Part shown: positions 33,313 to 45,200 of the stretch, piece by piece
Layout of the letters: every line of letters starts with the position of its first letter
Position numbering within the stretch: the stretch's first letter is position 1
From: Posidonia oceanica
Lineage: Eukaryota; Streptophyta; Magnoliopsida; Alismatales; Posidoniaceae
NCBI GenBank assembly: GCA_037176725.1
Contig: JAZBRS010000023.1
Coordinates: 30,313,001 to 30,377,000 of the forward strand
Direction: 5' to 3'
DNA length: 64,000 nt
Program-made: the position numbers and the translations under genes
The notes under the pieces: model-generated
Database searches by the model: none
Told to the model about the DNA's origin: nothing
What the model saw: the letters and a program-made list of their open reading frames with translations, nothing else

Positions 33313-34933
33313 GGGACCACATACCGCACCAGGGTCGGACCTCAAGAGGATGATTGCCGAAGCACTAGTAGAGGCTAGGGTCACATCGAAAGCGCTGATA
33401 GGCTATGACACTTCCAAGTTTCCTCACTTCACCCTTCCCCCAGGGTTCAAAATGCCGAAGATGAGGAGGTACAACGGAACAGAGGATCCCAGGAATCATC
33501 TTGCTGCTTTCACCATGGATACTCTACCGTACCGTTATGATACAAGGCTTATTGTATATCTCTTCTTCGAGACCCTTGAAGGAGAAGCTCTAAAATGGTT
33601 CGACACCCTTACCACCTATGATCTTCAGGACTTCAGGGTAGTTGAAGGAAAATTCTTGAACCAATATAGTCATCAGGTGCCACATAAACCCACTGCGGGC
33701 GACCTCACTGTTGAGAGGATGAGACCCAACGAAGATTTCGTTACCTTCGCAAGCAGATGGAAGGATATGGCCGCTCAGTCTGAATGCTACATACCCTAAG
33801 GTCAGGCTGTGGAAATCATAGCCAGAAATACCACAGGGATGCTCAGGGCTGGGCTATTGGTGGGTGACTTCCATACTTACCTACAGTTATACGAGCGGGC
33901 TGCTAAGGTCATGCGCAACAAGGAAGAGTTGCCATTCCTAGAGCTTGAGGGGAAGAACAGAAAGAAAATTGCGGAACACACAGTGGAGGGTGTCACAGGA
34001 AGCATGGCACAGCTATCCATGTAGCAAAACTAGAGGGGATGGAAGGGCCAGCACTTTCAGCAGCCTCAGTTCCAGCAGGCAGAACCACCAAGGCAGCCAC
34101 CTCAGCAGTTCCAACCCCAACACCCGAATTTCCCCATGAATGCCCAACAAGAGCAAGCAAATAATCAATACAGAGGACCACCACCGGGGCAAAGGAGCTA
34201 CAACAATGTTCCTCCACCACAGGCACATAGGGGGCCGAGAAGGCAGAACTATCCACCACTCCCTGAAGCACTCCCGGACATCTTCAGGATGCTAGTCGAG
34301 AGTGGGGATTTGCAGCTCCCGATTCCTAAGCCCAATGCTCCCAACACAAACATGTCCAAGTACTGTGCGTACCATCAGAAAAATGGACATACCCTTGAGG
34401 AATGTTTTGTGTTGAAGGATAAAATTTATGACCTAAATGATAGAGGGGAGATAATGTGGCCAACCCTCATGGATAGACTAAGGGAGGCCCGGGTAGGATA
34501 GCACAAACTATAGATCGATCAGAATCCCTTGCCCAACCATCCAGTAGCACATCTAGAAGTAAGGGACAGTCCATCAGGGGCTGAGTCCGAGCTGGTGGCC
34601 ATCTATCTTCTGGAATCAGATCTGGAGCTAGTCCCTTCAGTTGCAGAAAACAGTGAGCCAAACATTCAAGAAATGCACTCTGAACAGGGGTCCACAGAGT
34701 GGGAATTCCAGACGGCGGACACACAAGAGGAAGAAAACAATGCAAATGACCTTGCACTCCTTAGGCACTTCAACTTCCTCCCAGGAAGGGAACAACCACA
34801 GGAACTTGACAATGAGGCAGATCCCTTTGTACTATCTCGGGAAATCATCACAGGGTTCGAGTGAAGGAATATAGTCTTCAGGGACTCAGAATTACCTGCT
34901 ACGGAAGAACGCCTGCGCCCTCTAATTGTCACT
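33313..34933 (+). pseudogene. Element B gag (N-terminus missing)
   Basis: Begins inside gag and continues in one frame with the protease. The capsid-like domain runs from FTLPPGFKMPKMRRYNGTEDPRNH (about 33420) to about 33900, followed by a Gln/Pro-rich linker and the CX2HX4HX4C knuckle at 34363-34405. The acidic tail leads to RNIVFRDSEL. In-frame stops: TAA at about 33797, two TAGs near 34022-34035, TAGs near 34499 and 34511, and TGA near 34862. Compared with A, most replace CAG or CGA. The element cannot make Gag itself. Confidence 0.9.
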
Positions 34934-35722
34934 GTGGATATTAACGGCTACCTGCTTCCTGGCACACTTGTAGACACCGGGGCCAGTCGGAGTGCGTGTT
35001 CATTAACCACTCTTGACTACCTGGACATCGAGGAAGAAGAGATTACCAGATGGAGCGTCCTTTGCCAGGGCTATGACAACAACAGAACAGAGGCACTGGG
35101 GACAGTTCAGCTAGCAGTCACCATTGGCTCCCTTACCAGCATTACCAGCGTCGTGGTGATGGAGCATGATTTATCAGAACCACTGATCCTAGAAAGATCC
35201 TGGCTGGCAGAGATTTGCGCCATTGCATCCCCAGCACACCAATGTATCAAATTCAAGTTCCAAGGGGAAGTGATCACTGTCGAAGCAGATCACGAGACAA
35301 ACCTGGCAATGATCTGGATGCCACACCCCAATGAACTCCAAGAACCGCCACCATACAAAAGTGGCACATTGCCAATAGGTGAGTATTGGGACAATGAGGC
35401 CACAAGCATTCAGGGATTTCAGCATCTCGCAGGCGGTCAGGTCACCCAAGGATATGCTCAGATCCAAAGACTTGCACAACCAAACTCATTTCTTCTGCCT
35501 GTAAATCAAGGGCAGTCCTTACTTAGAAGGCCCACGTCACTACTTAAATCTGCTGCGACTGGAGGAGGGCATTATCAGGCTCAACAAGCCCCCATCACCA
35601 GAACAGGGCGAATTTCCAATCAGGTCGCGCCGCCTCCGCCCAATGTAGAGCGAGCCACGTCTCCGCCTCACCAAGAATTCCATATTTCCAGAAGAGTGGA
35701 GGGTGAGTTTGATGTCTTATAG
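34934..35722 (+). pseudogene. Element B first retropepsin domain
   Basis: Continues the gag frame. GYLLPGTLVDTGAS contains the DTGA active site at 34973-34984; VTIGSLTSI resembles the flap strand; the LILERSWL block at about 35182-35205 is the usual LILGR with Gly replaced by Glu, which is probably damaging. A linker of about 120 residues rich in Gln and Pro follows (QITRTGRISNQVAPPPP-like) and ends at stops near 35720. In A the Gly is intact. Confidence 0.87.
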
Positions 35723-37020
35723 TAGCTCAAGAAAATGTAGGCAAAGATCTCGGTCTTTGAGCTAATCAAAGCCTCAGAAAAGCACCGAGACATTCTGATG
35801 GAGATGCTGAAGAAAGCTCAGGTACCAGAAGACATACCTGCTGAGACTTTGGCGGCCGTCGCAGCCACTGTATTCATAGAGCCTACCTTATTTTTCACCG
35901 ACTCCGAATTGGCCCCTCTTGAAAGGATGACTTTGCCTCTAAGCATTACAGTTGTGATAAATAATTACAAACTCTGTAGTGTACTAGTTGACACAGGGGC
36001 AACCCTGAATGTATGTTTGCTGGATACTCTACAGCTGATCGGGCTAACGAGATCTCATTTATGCCCGGTAGCTATAACTGTATCAGGGTATGATAACAAC
36101 AAAAAATTGGCTCTTGGGAAAATCACCGTCAGAGTCACCATTGGCTCCCTTCAAACAGATACAGAATTAATAATAGTCGATGCACCAATCTCATATCGAC
36201 TCATTCTAGGGCGCCAATGGATTGAAGAAAACAAGGCAGTCACCTCCCCACGCCATCAATGTATGAAATTCCCTCACCAAGGGAAGATAATCAAAGTGCT
36301 AGGAGATGAGCCAATGGAAACAGAGCCAAATCTAGTAACAATCCCAACCACCACACCGGCAACATCGACTAGGGACTCTGCAGCCGAGGCCGTAAACAAT
36401 GTAAAATAGATTTTCACCCCTCGGAGCATTGATATGGACCAGTACTACTTCCCGGATCACATGAAGAGGCCGTAGGAGATCCTTCTCAAAATAGGGTACA
36501 CCCCTAGGAAGGGACTTGGTCGCCAAGAGCAAGGAATGACAGATGCACTTGGAACCTCCGAAGAGCGCGGTAACACAGGGTTAGGGTACCTCGGGCATTC
36601 AAGTCTAAGCAAGCCCTTGGCATGGTCCTTATCAAATCATTTTATATCAGTCGGGTTGCAGATACACGACAAGCGAGAGGCAGATACAATTCCCAACATC
36701 CCAGCAGATTCAACAACAACAGCACCAACTTCTTCCCCTCACTCTGAAGAAGTCCCTGACACCATCATCCTCGATATCCTGACAGATCCCGAGACAAAAG
36801 CACTAACCTCTTCCCCCTGCTCAAAAGAGGTCCTTGGCATCATCCTCCCCTCTTCTCCAAAGATTTCCCTACCTCCGGACGTCTCAGCAACCGACTCCTC
36901 CGGAATCTCCTCCAAAGACACTGAACAGAGGACACAGACACCCTCTATGAACTCACCAGCCTCTTCAATGACCTACGGCCTTGCCCCTCTGAGCAAGAAG
37001 GGGCCGGGGCCACAAACTAA
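35723..37020 (+). pseudogene. Element B second retropepsin domain, G-patch and gag-pro end
   Basis: After three stop codons (35720-35741) the frame runs through KISVFELIKASEKHRDIL to the second protease, with DTGA at 35990-36001, VTIGSLQTD flap and LILGRQW at about 36200-36220. It continues into the G-patch-like KIGYTPRKGLGRQEQG near 36490-36535 and TGLGYLG. Stops from CAG (36407) and TGG (about 36473) interrupt it. A small indel near 36920 shifts the frame before the conserved end LRPCPSEQEGAGATN and its TAA at 37018-37020. The pol ATG lies six bases further at 37027. Two proteases in one polyprotein is unusual; see findings. Confidence 0.85.
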
Positions 37021-37026
37021 CGCCCA

Positions 37027-38204
37027 ATGGCGAGCTGCTTCCGCCACGGAAGCAAACCTAGGGGCAATCCCCCTAGCCTTGTGAACAATTTCTTTCCTGC
37101 TTTTAATTCCTACATTTTATTTTCGCCCAATTTACTTTCCAGTAATTTACTTCCTAGTTTAGCTAATAATAGTGGGGAAAGTAGTCGAGGGCATGGCAGG
37201 GACGGCCTAACCGCCACCATGTCCTCACAAAAGGTATCTAATCCATCTGCTGAGCGTACAGGTCAGAACAGGAAGGGGCTAGTCACCCAGACAGTCCAAG
37301 TATGTCATTACACCACGGTGCTACCACAGGAGCTAGCCACGTCGCATGCCATCTTTCTGGTCGAAGAAGTGTCAAACACGACCGACAAGAACACTGGAAA
37401 CTATGAAGTCTACGAACTGGTGGATACAGAAGAAGACCCAGATGAAGAAAAATCGGTAGACCCTGCCATCTTTGAAGAAATGATGAAAAAATATGATGAG
37501 CAAACCAAGGCTACCACTGAAGAAATAGAAGAAATCAATCTGGGGACTGAAGATGATCCAAGACCAGTTCGGATAAGCTCTGCCCTCAACTCAGATGAAC
37601 GAACCAGAATGACAAAGCAACTCAGAAGATATGCGAAGGTACTGGCTTTCTCCTACGGAGAAATGCCCACGCTTGAATCACTGCTGGTGGAGCACAGGCT
37701 CCCTCTCAAGCCAGGGGCAAAGACAGCGAAGCAGAAGCTCCGGTGTCTACGTCCAGACCTTGCCTTAAAAGTCAAAGAAGAGATAGACAAAATGCATAAG
37801 GCAAAGTTCATCAGAGTTGTGGTGTATCCAGAGTGGATTGCTAGCATAGTTCCAGTGATGAAGAAAGATGGCAAAGTGCACGTGTGCATTGACTACAGGA
37901 ACCTCAATGAAGCATGCCCAAAAGATGATTTCCCTCTCCCACATATAGATATCCTCATAGACAACACTGTAGGCCATGAAATGCTCTCATTCATGGATGG
38001 CTTCTTAGGTTTCAACCAGATCAAACTCGTAGAGGAAGATCAGGAGAAGACCTCGTTTACCACTCCATGGGGGACCTATTGCTATGTAGTTATGCCGTTC
38101 GGATTAAAGAATGCTAGAGCCACCTATTAGAGGGCTATGATGGAAATCTTCCACGACATGATGCACGATTACATGGAATGCTATGTGGATGACTTGTTAG
38201 TAAA
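37027..38204 (+). pseudogene. Element B reverse transcriptase (N-terminal part)
   Basis: Homologous to the intact RT frame of A and starts at the equivalent ATG. Contains the acidic N-terminal extension, KKDGKVHVCIDYRNLN, LPLPHID, SFMDGF, and the catalytic YVDD at 38182-38193. A TAG at 38128-38130 replaces CAG, and a single-base deletion near 38204 shifts the frame directly after YVDDLLVK. An AT-rich stretch at 37081-37165 with several CAG/TAG sites resembles intron sequence but is open in the pol frame. A has the same stretch with the same length. Confidence 0.92.
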
Positions 38205-40868
38205 ATTAAAACAAGAGAGGGACACTTTGAAGCACTAGAAAGAGTACTCCGGAGAGCAGACCAATACAACCTCAAGATGAACCCCAAGAAGTGTGTCTTC
38301 GGGGTCATTGTCGGAAAGCTACTCGGCTTCATAGTGAGTAAAAGGGGCGTAGAAGTAGATCCCACAAAGGCTAAAGCCATAACGGCCATGCTGCCACCAA
38401 AGAATATCAAGGAACTCAAAGGACTCATAGGGAGACTACAGTTCATCCGCAGATTCATCTCTCAGCATGTAGAGAAGTGTAGACCATTTTATGAGCTTTT
38501 AAAAGGCGGTACAGAGTTCAAGTGGGATCATACCTGTCAAAAGGTTTTTGATGAGCTAAAGCTCTACCTCCTCAATCCTCCAGTATTGACTGCTCCAGTC
38601 TCCGAGAGTTCATTGTTACTTTACTTGGCCGTCACTGATAACTCTGTAGGAGTCGTCCTAGCACAACATGATGAAGCTGGGAGGAAGGAGAAAGCGGTTT
38701 ATTATATCAGCAGAACATTCATTGAGTACGAGAGAAAGTACTCCCAGATCAAGAGACACTGCCTAGCCTTAGTGTGGGCCTCACAAAAGCTCAGACACTA
38801 CTTTCTGGCACACAAAGTCTGCTATGTAGCCAAGATGGACCCTATCAAGTACATGTTCGAGAAACCTACACTGTCCAGAAGGCTAGCACGATGGCAAATT
38901 CTCCTTACTGAATTTGACCTGCAGTTTGTCACACAGAAGGCGGTCAAGGGGCAGGCTATCGCAGATCAACTTACTGGGCTACCTATGTCAAAATATCAGC
39001 CAGTATTAATAGATTTTCCAGACGAGGAAATACTAGCGATCAGTAGTGTCATGCCACTTGTCAGAGAATGGACTCTCCATTTCGATGGAGCACTGAACTT
39101 GCAGGGCGTCGGGATAGGGGCAACACTCCTCACTCTAGAGGGTATTGTTCTCCCTGCCACATCCCAACTACTCTTCTCAGTAAGTAATAATATCACAGAA
39201 TATGAGGCACTCATCCTAAGGCTACGAATGGCTCTCGATCTAGGGGCAAGAAGGCTAAAAGTAATTGGGGACTCACAACTCGTCATCCGACAAGTCCTCA
39301 ATAAATACAAGACCCTTTCACCAAAGCTGCAGGAATACCGCAATTTAGCCAGAGCTTTATTGAAGAAGTTTGACAGAGTAGTGTATGTGCATACGCTCAG
39401 AAGCAACAACATCCTGGCCGATTCACTGGCCTCATTGGCATCCTCGTTCCCCTTCAGTTCAGACGAGCAATCCATCACGGTGTGGAAGATCAACGCACCA
39501 ACAGTGGAGTCTGTCGTAGAATGGGTACAGGAATCCAGAGAGGAACCAAACCAGGAAAACATGATGCATGCAGAGGTCTGTTATCAAGGAGCTACAGAGA
39601 TAAACAATGATGGCAACTCATGGTACTATGACATATGGAACTATGTACAGGATGGCACCTTCCCGACCTACACAACTCCTAGGGACAGAGAGGCACTGAG
39701 GAGGATGGCTACAAGGTACTACATCAGAGCCAACACACTCTTCCGGAGGACACCCCTAGGGATTGAACTCCGATGTGTGGACGCTTCAGAATCAGCTGAA
39801 ATCCTCAAGGAAACACATGAGGGAGTCAGTGGGGGCCACATCAACTCCCAGTTCATGGCTAAAGTGATTATCAGGAGGGGATATTATTGGCCTACCATGG
39901 AAGCTGACTGTGCAAGCAAAGTCAAGCGGTGCAAAAGTTGCCAACTACATGCTGACAAGATTCATGCTCCAGCTTCAACACTTCACGCCTTGTCAGCACC
40001 GTGGCCCTTCTCCATGTGGGCCTTCGATGTGGTAGCACCCATCCATCAGGGCAAGGGCAACACCTTTATCCTTACAGCAACGAAGTTCTTCACGAAATGG
40101 GCAGAAGCAGAAGCGTTCGTGAACATCAAGGCCACAACCCTGTGCAGATTTGTACAACACAATATCATCGCAAGGTTCGGGGTGCCTAAAGCCTTAGTAG
40201 CAGACAACGGGCCAATCTTCATCTCGGAGGAGTTCAAGCGGTTATGCCAAAAATTTGGTATCACTCTACACCACTCCTCCCCGTATTACCCGCAAGGGAA
40301 TGGACAGGCAGAAGCTACTAATAAAACCTTAATAAAAATCATCAAGAAGATGGTAGAAGACGCTAAGGGATCAGATTAGTCAGATAAGCTCCTAAGTGCA
40401 TTATGGGCATACCGCACCACCGTAAGGATGGTAATGGGTCAAACACCCTATGCCTTAGCCTTTGGAATGGAGGCGGTAGTCCCATATGATATCTTGATCC
40501 CTTCATTAAGAGTTCAAATTGATAGAGGAATGTCCGTCGAAGAAAAGAGGCAGGCCTTGCTCCTTCACTTAGAACTTCTTGATGAGAAACGGCTGGCAGC
40601 TGCCGAGCATACGCATGTCTACCAACAAAGGTTAACTAAGGCTTACCAAAAGAAAGTAATCGAATGCAAGTTTAAAATTGGTGATCTAGTGCTCAAAGAA
40701 GTGTTGCCTTACAATAAGCCCCACCCTAAGGGAAAGTTAAAGCCAAATTGGGAAGGACCCTACATAGTGGTTACTGCATATCTGGGGAATGCCTATCGGT
40801 TGTCCCAGAACGGGACAGATCTTCTTGACCCTTGGAATGCAATGTACCTGAAAAGGTACTACCCTTGA
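38205..40868 (+). pseudogene. Element B RT thumb, RNase H, archaeal RNase H and integrase
   Basis: One frame from after the frameshift to the end of pol, with a single stop at 40377-40379 (TGG to TAG). RT connection and the first RNase H (AVTDNSVG; IKRHCLAL) are followed by the linker WQILLTEFDLQF and the archaeal RNase H (LHFDGALN, EYEAL, GDSQLV, ADSLASL; all four acidic residues present, about 39070-39440). Integrase has the HHCC zinc region ending CKSC (about 39925-39945) and the catalytic D, D and E at 40026, 40203 and 40311; the last two are 36 codons apart, the D-35-E spacing. The C-terminal KPNWEGPYIV block ends it. This is the most complete copy of this pol region in the window. Confidence 0.93.
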
Positions 40869-42289
40869 CCAGCATGCTTATGTCATTGAAAAGACCTAGG
40901 GCCTAACATCAAGCTGGAAAAGGGGAGAGATTCCCAAAGCCAATAAGAAGAGGAACACCTGGGGGGACCCATGCCTTGACTTGTCTCCACATACACACTG
41001 CACGGAGAGGTAGGGGAAAGGTAGGCTCGGAGTAGAGGCTTATGGTCCGAACTGCTTGCTAATTAACTTAGAAAGCGTCTAGAAAAGATGGCGGCAAAAA
41101 CTGCCCAAACAGAGAGGTAAGAAGGCAGCAAAGAAGCTGTCCAAGTGAGGAACAAATGAAAAGAGACAGTAAAAGAAACTGTCCAACTGAAAGAGGTCAG
41201 CAAAGAGCTGTCCAAAGAGCGGAAAAGGAACATGGCAAAAGTTGTCTATGTACCTAAGGCATAGAAAGATGCATTAAGGACCAAGGAAAGGCAAGTGGAA
41301 TTCAAGACCTAAGCCAAAACCGAGAGTTTACTGCATCCCAAAACCTCCCTCATCCTATTTCCACTGACAGGCAAGGAGCAAGCAACCCACGGTAATTAAG
41401 GACTGAAAGCGCCAAGGGAATAGCAACCTAAATAAGGACTGATGCGTGGACCAAAGTTTCTAAAATGTGCAATGTAGGGCCCACTCATTTGGTTAAAACA
41501 GACTCCAAGGCAAACGCTTAGAGTAGGCACTCATCTTTCCGCATTAGAGAAATTAAAAATCCAAAAAAAAAAAAATATTAGAAAACCCAAAATCCAAAAA
41601 AAAATTAGAAAACCCAAAAATCCAAAAAAAATTAGAAAACCCAAAAATCCAAAAAAATCATATAACCCAAAAGACCAAAAAAATTATATAACTCAAAATA
41701 CCAAAAAAATTATAAAACCCAAAAATAGCAAAAAATCAGAAAACCAAAGAAAACCAACAAAAGAGAACCATCCACCCTACATACAAGTGAAAACCTAGTA
41801 AGTAGGAAAACTGGAATTAATCTGGCCAATGATGCAACAATCGACTCACCCAGATTCGAAGTTAACGTCCTACTCAAGCGTGTCTCACTGCTTGAGTGCG
41901 TTCTCTCAACAAAAACATTGCTTAGGCAACAATCTTTAGAGCATCCACTGGGCTCTGATTTTCCATCTCTTTAGCTGAGGCCAGAAATTAATTCCCTCCA
42001 TCCAATTTCAAACCAGTAACATGCATTCAAAGACTATCATTTGTCAACATGCATTGCAATATCTTTCTTTAAAATAAAATAACTTAGCCAATTCTTTTGT
42101 CAAGAAAGGTATGTCTTTTGATTATTAACAAAAATGCAAGAGTGTGCAGGTAAACAAAGGAAACATTTCATCATATAAATGTTTTCACTTTACATTGACA
42201 TATTCTGCTAGAAACAAAAAAGAAGAACAAGCTCAGTGACCAGACTTGCTGCTACCCTCACGTCCATCATCTGGAGGCCTCAGCGTAGG
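40869..42289. other. Spacer between integrase and antisense gene 2 (B)
   Basis: Convergent spacer equivalent to 8313-9854 of A. Contains an A-rich minisatellite at about 41560-41745 (AAAACCCAAAAATCC units). No credible gene. Confidence 0.6.
41560..41745. repeat. A-rich minisatellite in element B
   Basis: Repeated AAAACCCAAAAATCCAAAAA and ATTATATAACCCAAAA phrases, complementary to the T-rich array of A at 8938-9140. Confidence 0.82.
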
Positions 42290-45200
42290 CTATGCAACTG
42301 AAGATGTTGCCCCACTCTGGCTCCTCTCCCAAGACCCCCTCAGTATAGAACGAAGTAGCCCAAGATGAGGGGAGGACCGTGCTCTCGCAATCTGCTCAGC
42401 TGACAGAACTCTGGAGTGCGCTGACACTGACGGGGCTACAGCAACCAGACCAGGAATGTTAGCATCAGGAAGAACCGCCACAACTATCGCCTAAGTCTGC
42501 GCCAATTGTGCCTCCAACTCCTGTATCCGCTAGCTACGACCAACGCTTAGCTGCAGTAAAGAAGGCAGCAGTCCAAGAGTTAGATAATTAAGCAAGAAGG
42601 CTAGCAGTAATCAAATGTGCTTAAGTAGAAAAGGAGTTACCCTTCTTGTGGAGTCTGCCTCAAGATGTGCCCTGGCTATCTCCATCTCAGATGCGGCAAC
42701 ACGAGCCTCTAACTCCTGAAAGCGGCTCTCATGCTCTCGCTCCAGCTAACTAAGGCGCTCCTGCAACTCATCAGCACGCCCCAAAGCGTCATCAAGCTGA
42801 CTTTGAGTGGGCCCAGTGGAAGGAGGGGTGTGAATCATGTCCATCATGGCTTGGATCTGCAAGGAAGAATTAAATAAGCTAACAAGACATATACTTAAAG
42901 CTAGAAAAGAGACAGAGGTACCTCCGATTCGCGAGCCCGAGCTTCCTCAGCCAGCATGCCCCCAAAGCGAGAAGCAGCCGGCTCCGTAGCAGGAGGAGGA
43001 GGAGGCTCTGCACTAGTTGAGGCACCCTCGGCCAACACCAAAGCAGACAGTATCAGTTAAATAGCAAGAACAGGGGCAAATAAGTAAAAGAAAGGGGCAA
43101 AGCTCACTCGTGCTAGTCGGGACAATTGCTCGTCTCTCTCCCGTACCAGCTCCTCAACCCTAGAAGTATGCTACTGCTGCTGAGTCCTAACTGCCTCCGC
43201 CATACCCTCAGAAGCAGTCATCTGTGCAAGCAAAAAGACATATAAGTAAAGGAGCATTAAATAAAAGAAAAACTCAAATGAAATTACTTACCAGCTCCTA
43301 GATCTGACCATGGGCAGTCGCCAACTCTTGCCGTAGTGAACTAACACTGCTGCTCGCACGAAAGCCAACGCCCATCGGCACGTTGGACCCACCGTAGAAA
43401 AGAGAGTGGTGGAAGACTATCAACTGAGCAAAGGTAGTGTTGAACCAAGTCCTCCACGCCGCCTCGGTCTCTGCAGAGCCGTCAGAAGGAGGAGCAGTAC
43501 CGTCGGAGCGCCAATCCTCAAGCTGAGTGGCAAACAGCTGAGGAGTGTCGGGCTAACCCCCTCTGGACGACCCAAGGGAACGAGCTGCAGGACCAAGCAT
43601 CGGGATGAGCTGTCGGAGGCCGAACTGCCTCAAAACACGGCCCACCTAACTAAAGCGGCACAAGAAGAGGCTGAAGAGCCAGCACTCTCGAAGAAACAGG
43701 TGGGAACCACGTGCAACGGACTCCTCAGCAGCATGCTCACCGTCGGCATAAGGTCTCTAGACAACCTACAGCACAACTTAGTCAAAATACAAGCAAGAAA
43801 CTGTATAGAAAAGAAAAGACTAAGTACAATAACTTACCCACTCCTCAGGAAGGACCTCCAGCAGAAAGCGGCCTAAGTGCCTAATAGGTCAGAGTCTCTC
43901 AGGAGCCAGCTGTGCATCCATCCACTGTCAAGCCCGAGGGAACTCGACGGGACCACTCCCAGGAACGCCAGGCCTCAGGTACAGGAAGCACTCAAAGATC
44001 CAAGTCTATCACATAAAGAAACAGTTTCAAGTCAGAAACAGGCAAATAAACAGAATAACAGATAGTAAATTAAAGCACAAACCTGGAAAAGGGGCAAGCA
44101 GCCAGAGAGAGAGCTGATCTGTCCAGCGGAAAATGCCTCCAAGCGAGAGATAAGGTAGGCCAGCACGGTCGAGCCCCAGGAGTACATACCAATCCTCTCC
44201 ACATCCGGAAGGAGAGGGGCAAAGCCGACGTGAAGCATCTGAGCGGAGGTGCCAAAGAACAGCCGGTGGAAAAGGATGGAGAGGAAGACGCACAGCTACT
44301 GATTAGCTACGCCTGGAGCCGCCACGTCAGCAAGTAGGAGGTCGTCGAGACGCTCCTTCAGCCACCTAATGCTGACGTGGGTGTGGTAACGGCCGGAGCA
44401 CGAAGTTCGCACGTCGTAGCAAGACTCCAGCTCAGCACCATAGTAGTGCTGCCATACTGCTACCACAAGCTCGCCATCTACCCTCAGGCCTACGAGTCTA
44501 ACCACATCCTCTAGGGTGATCATCATCTCACCCACACAGAGAATGAAGCTGCCGGAAGCACTGTGGAACTGCTCAGCAAAAGAGACCAACAATCCTAGAT
44601 GGATCTCAAAAGGCACAATCTCTAGAAAGTGGCCGAAGCCCATCGGAGCCAATCTCTCCGGCTAAAAGTCTGGAAGACGGACGTACGTCTCATGAAGATC
44701 CTCCCAACTGAAGCGAGCCCAGCTGGGCAATGGCATCTGACATAGAAAAATCCAAAAAAATAACATTAATAACTTCTTAAACAAGCAAAATAACTTAATA
44801 AAAGACTAAAACACATAAACTTAACCTGGCCTAGCTCCGCAAGCTCAGCTGCTGTCCTAGCTCTCCTAGGAGGAGGATAACGAGGGACCTCACCCAGACC
44901 AAGGCCGCCGTCGTCGCTGTCACTCATCTCTGTCCTAGCAGGAGACAGTGCACGTAGATGCCTCGCTCGAAGCTTGCGAGGACGAGAGGAGCTCGCCTTC
45001 GCAGTTGAAGGACCAGCCTCGTCCCTCCCTATTTCAACCTCCTCATCAGAAACCCTGGGGCAGCGGCACGGATAGAGTTTGGTCAGCCCATGCCAAGTTA
45101 AGCATTAATTAATCATTTCAAACTTTAATTAATCATCTCAAACATTAATTAATCTTTTCAAACATTAATTAGTCACTTCAAAACATTAATCAAACACTTA

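Noticed and set aside
37081..37142. 62-base intron between gag-pro and pol
   Set aside because: GT-AG ends and length are conserved in A and B, but removal would shift the pol frame and it lies after the pol ATG. Kept only as a question in findings.
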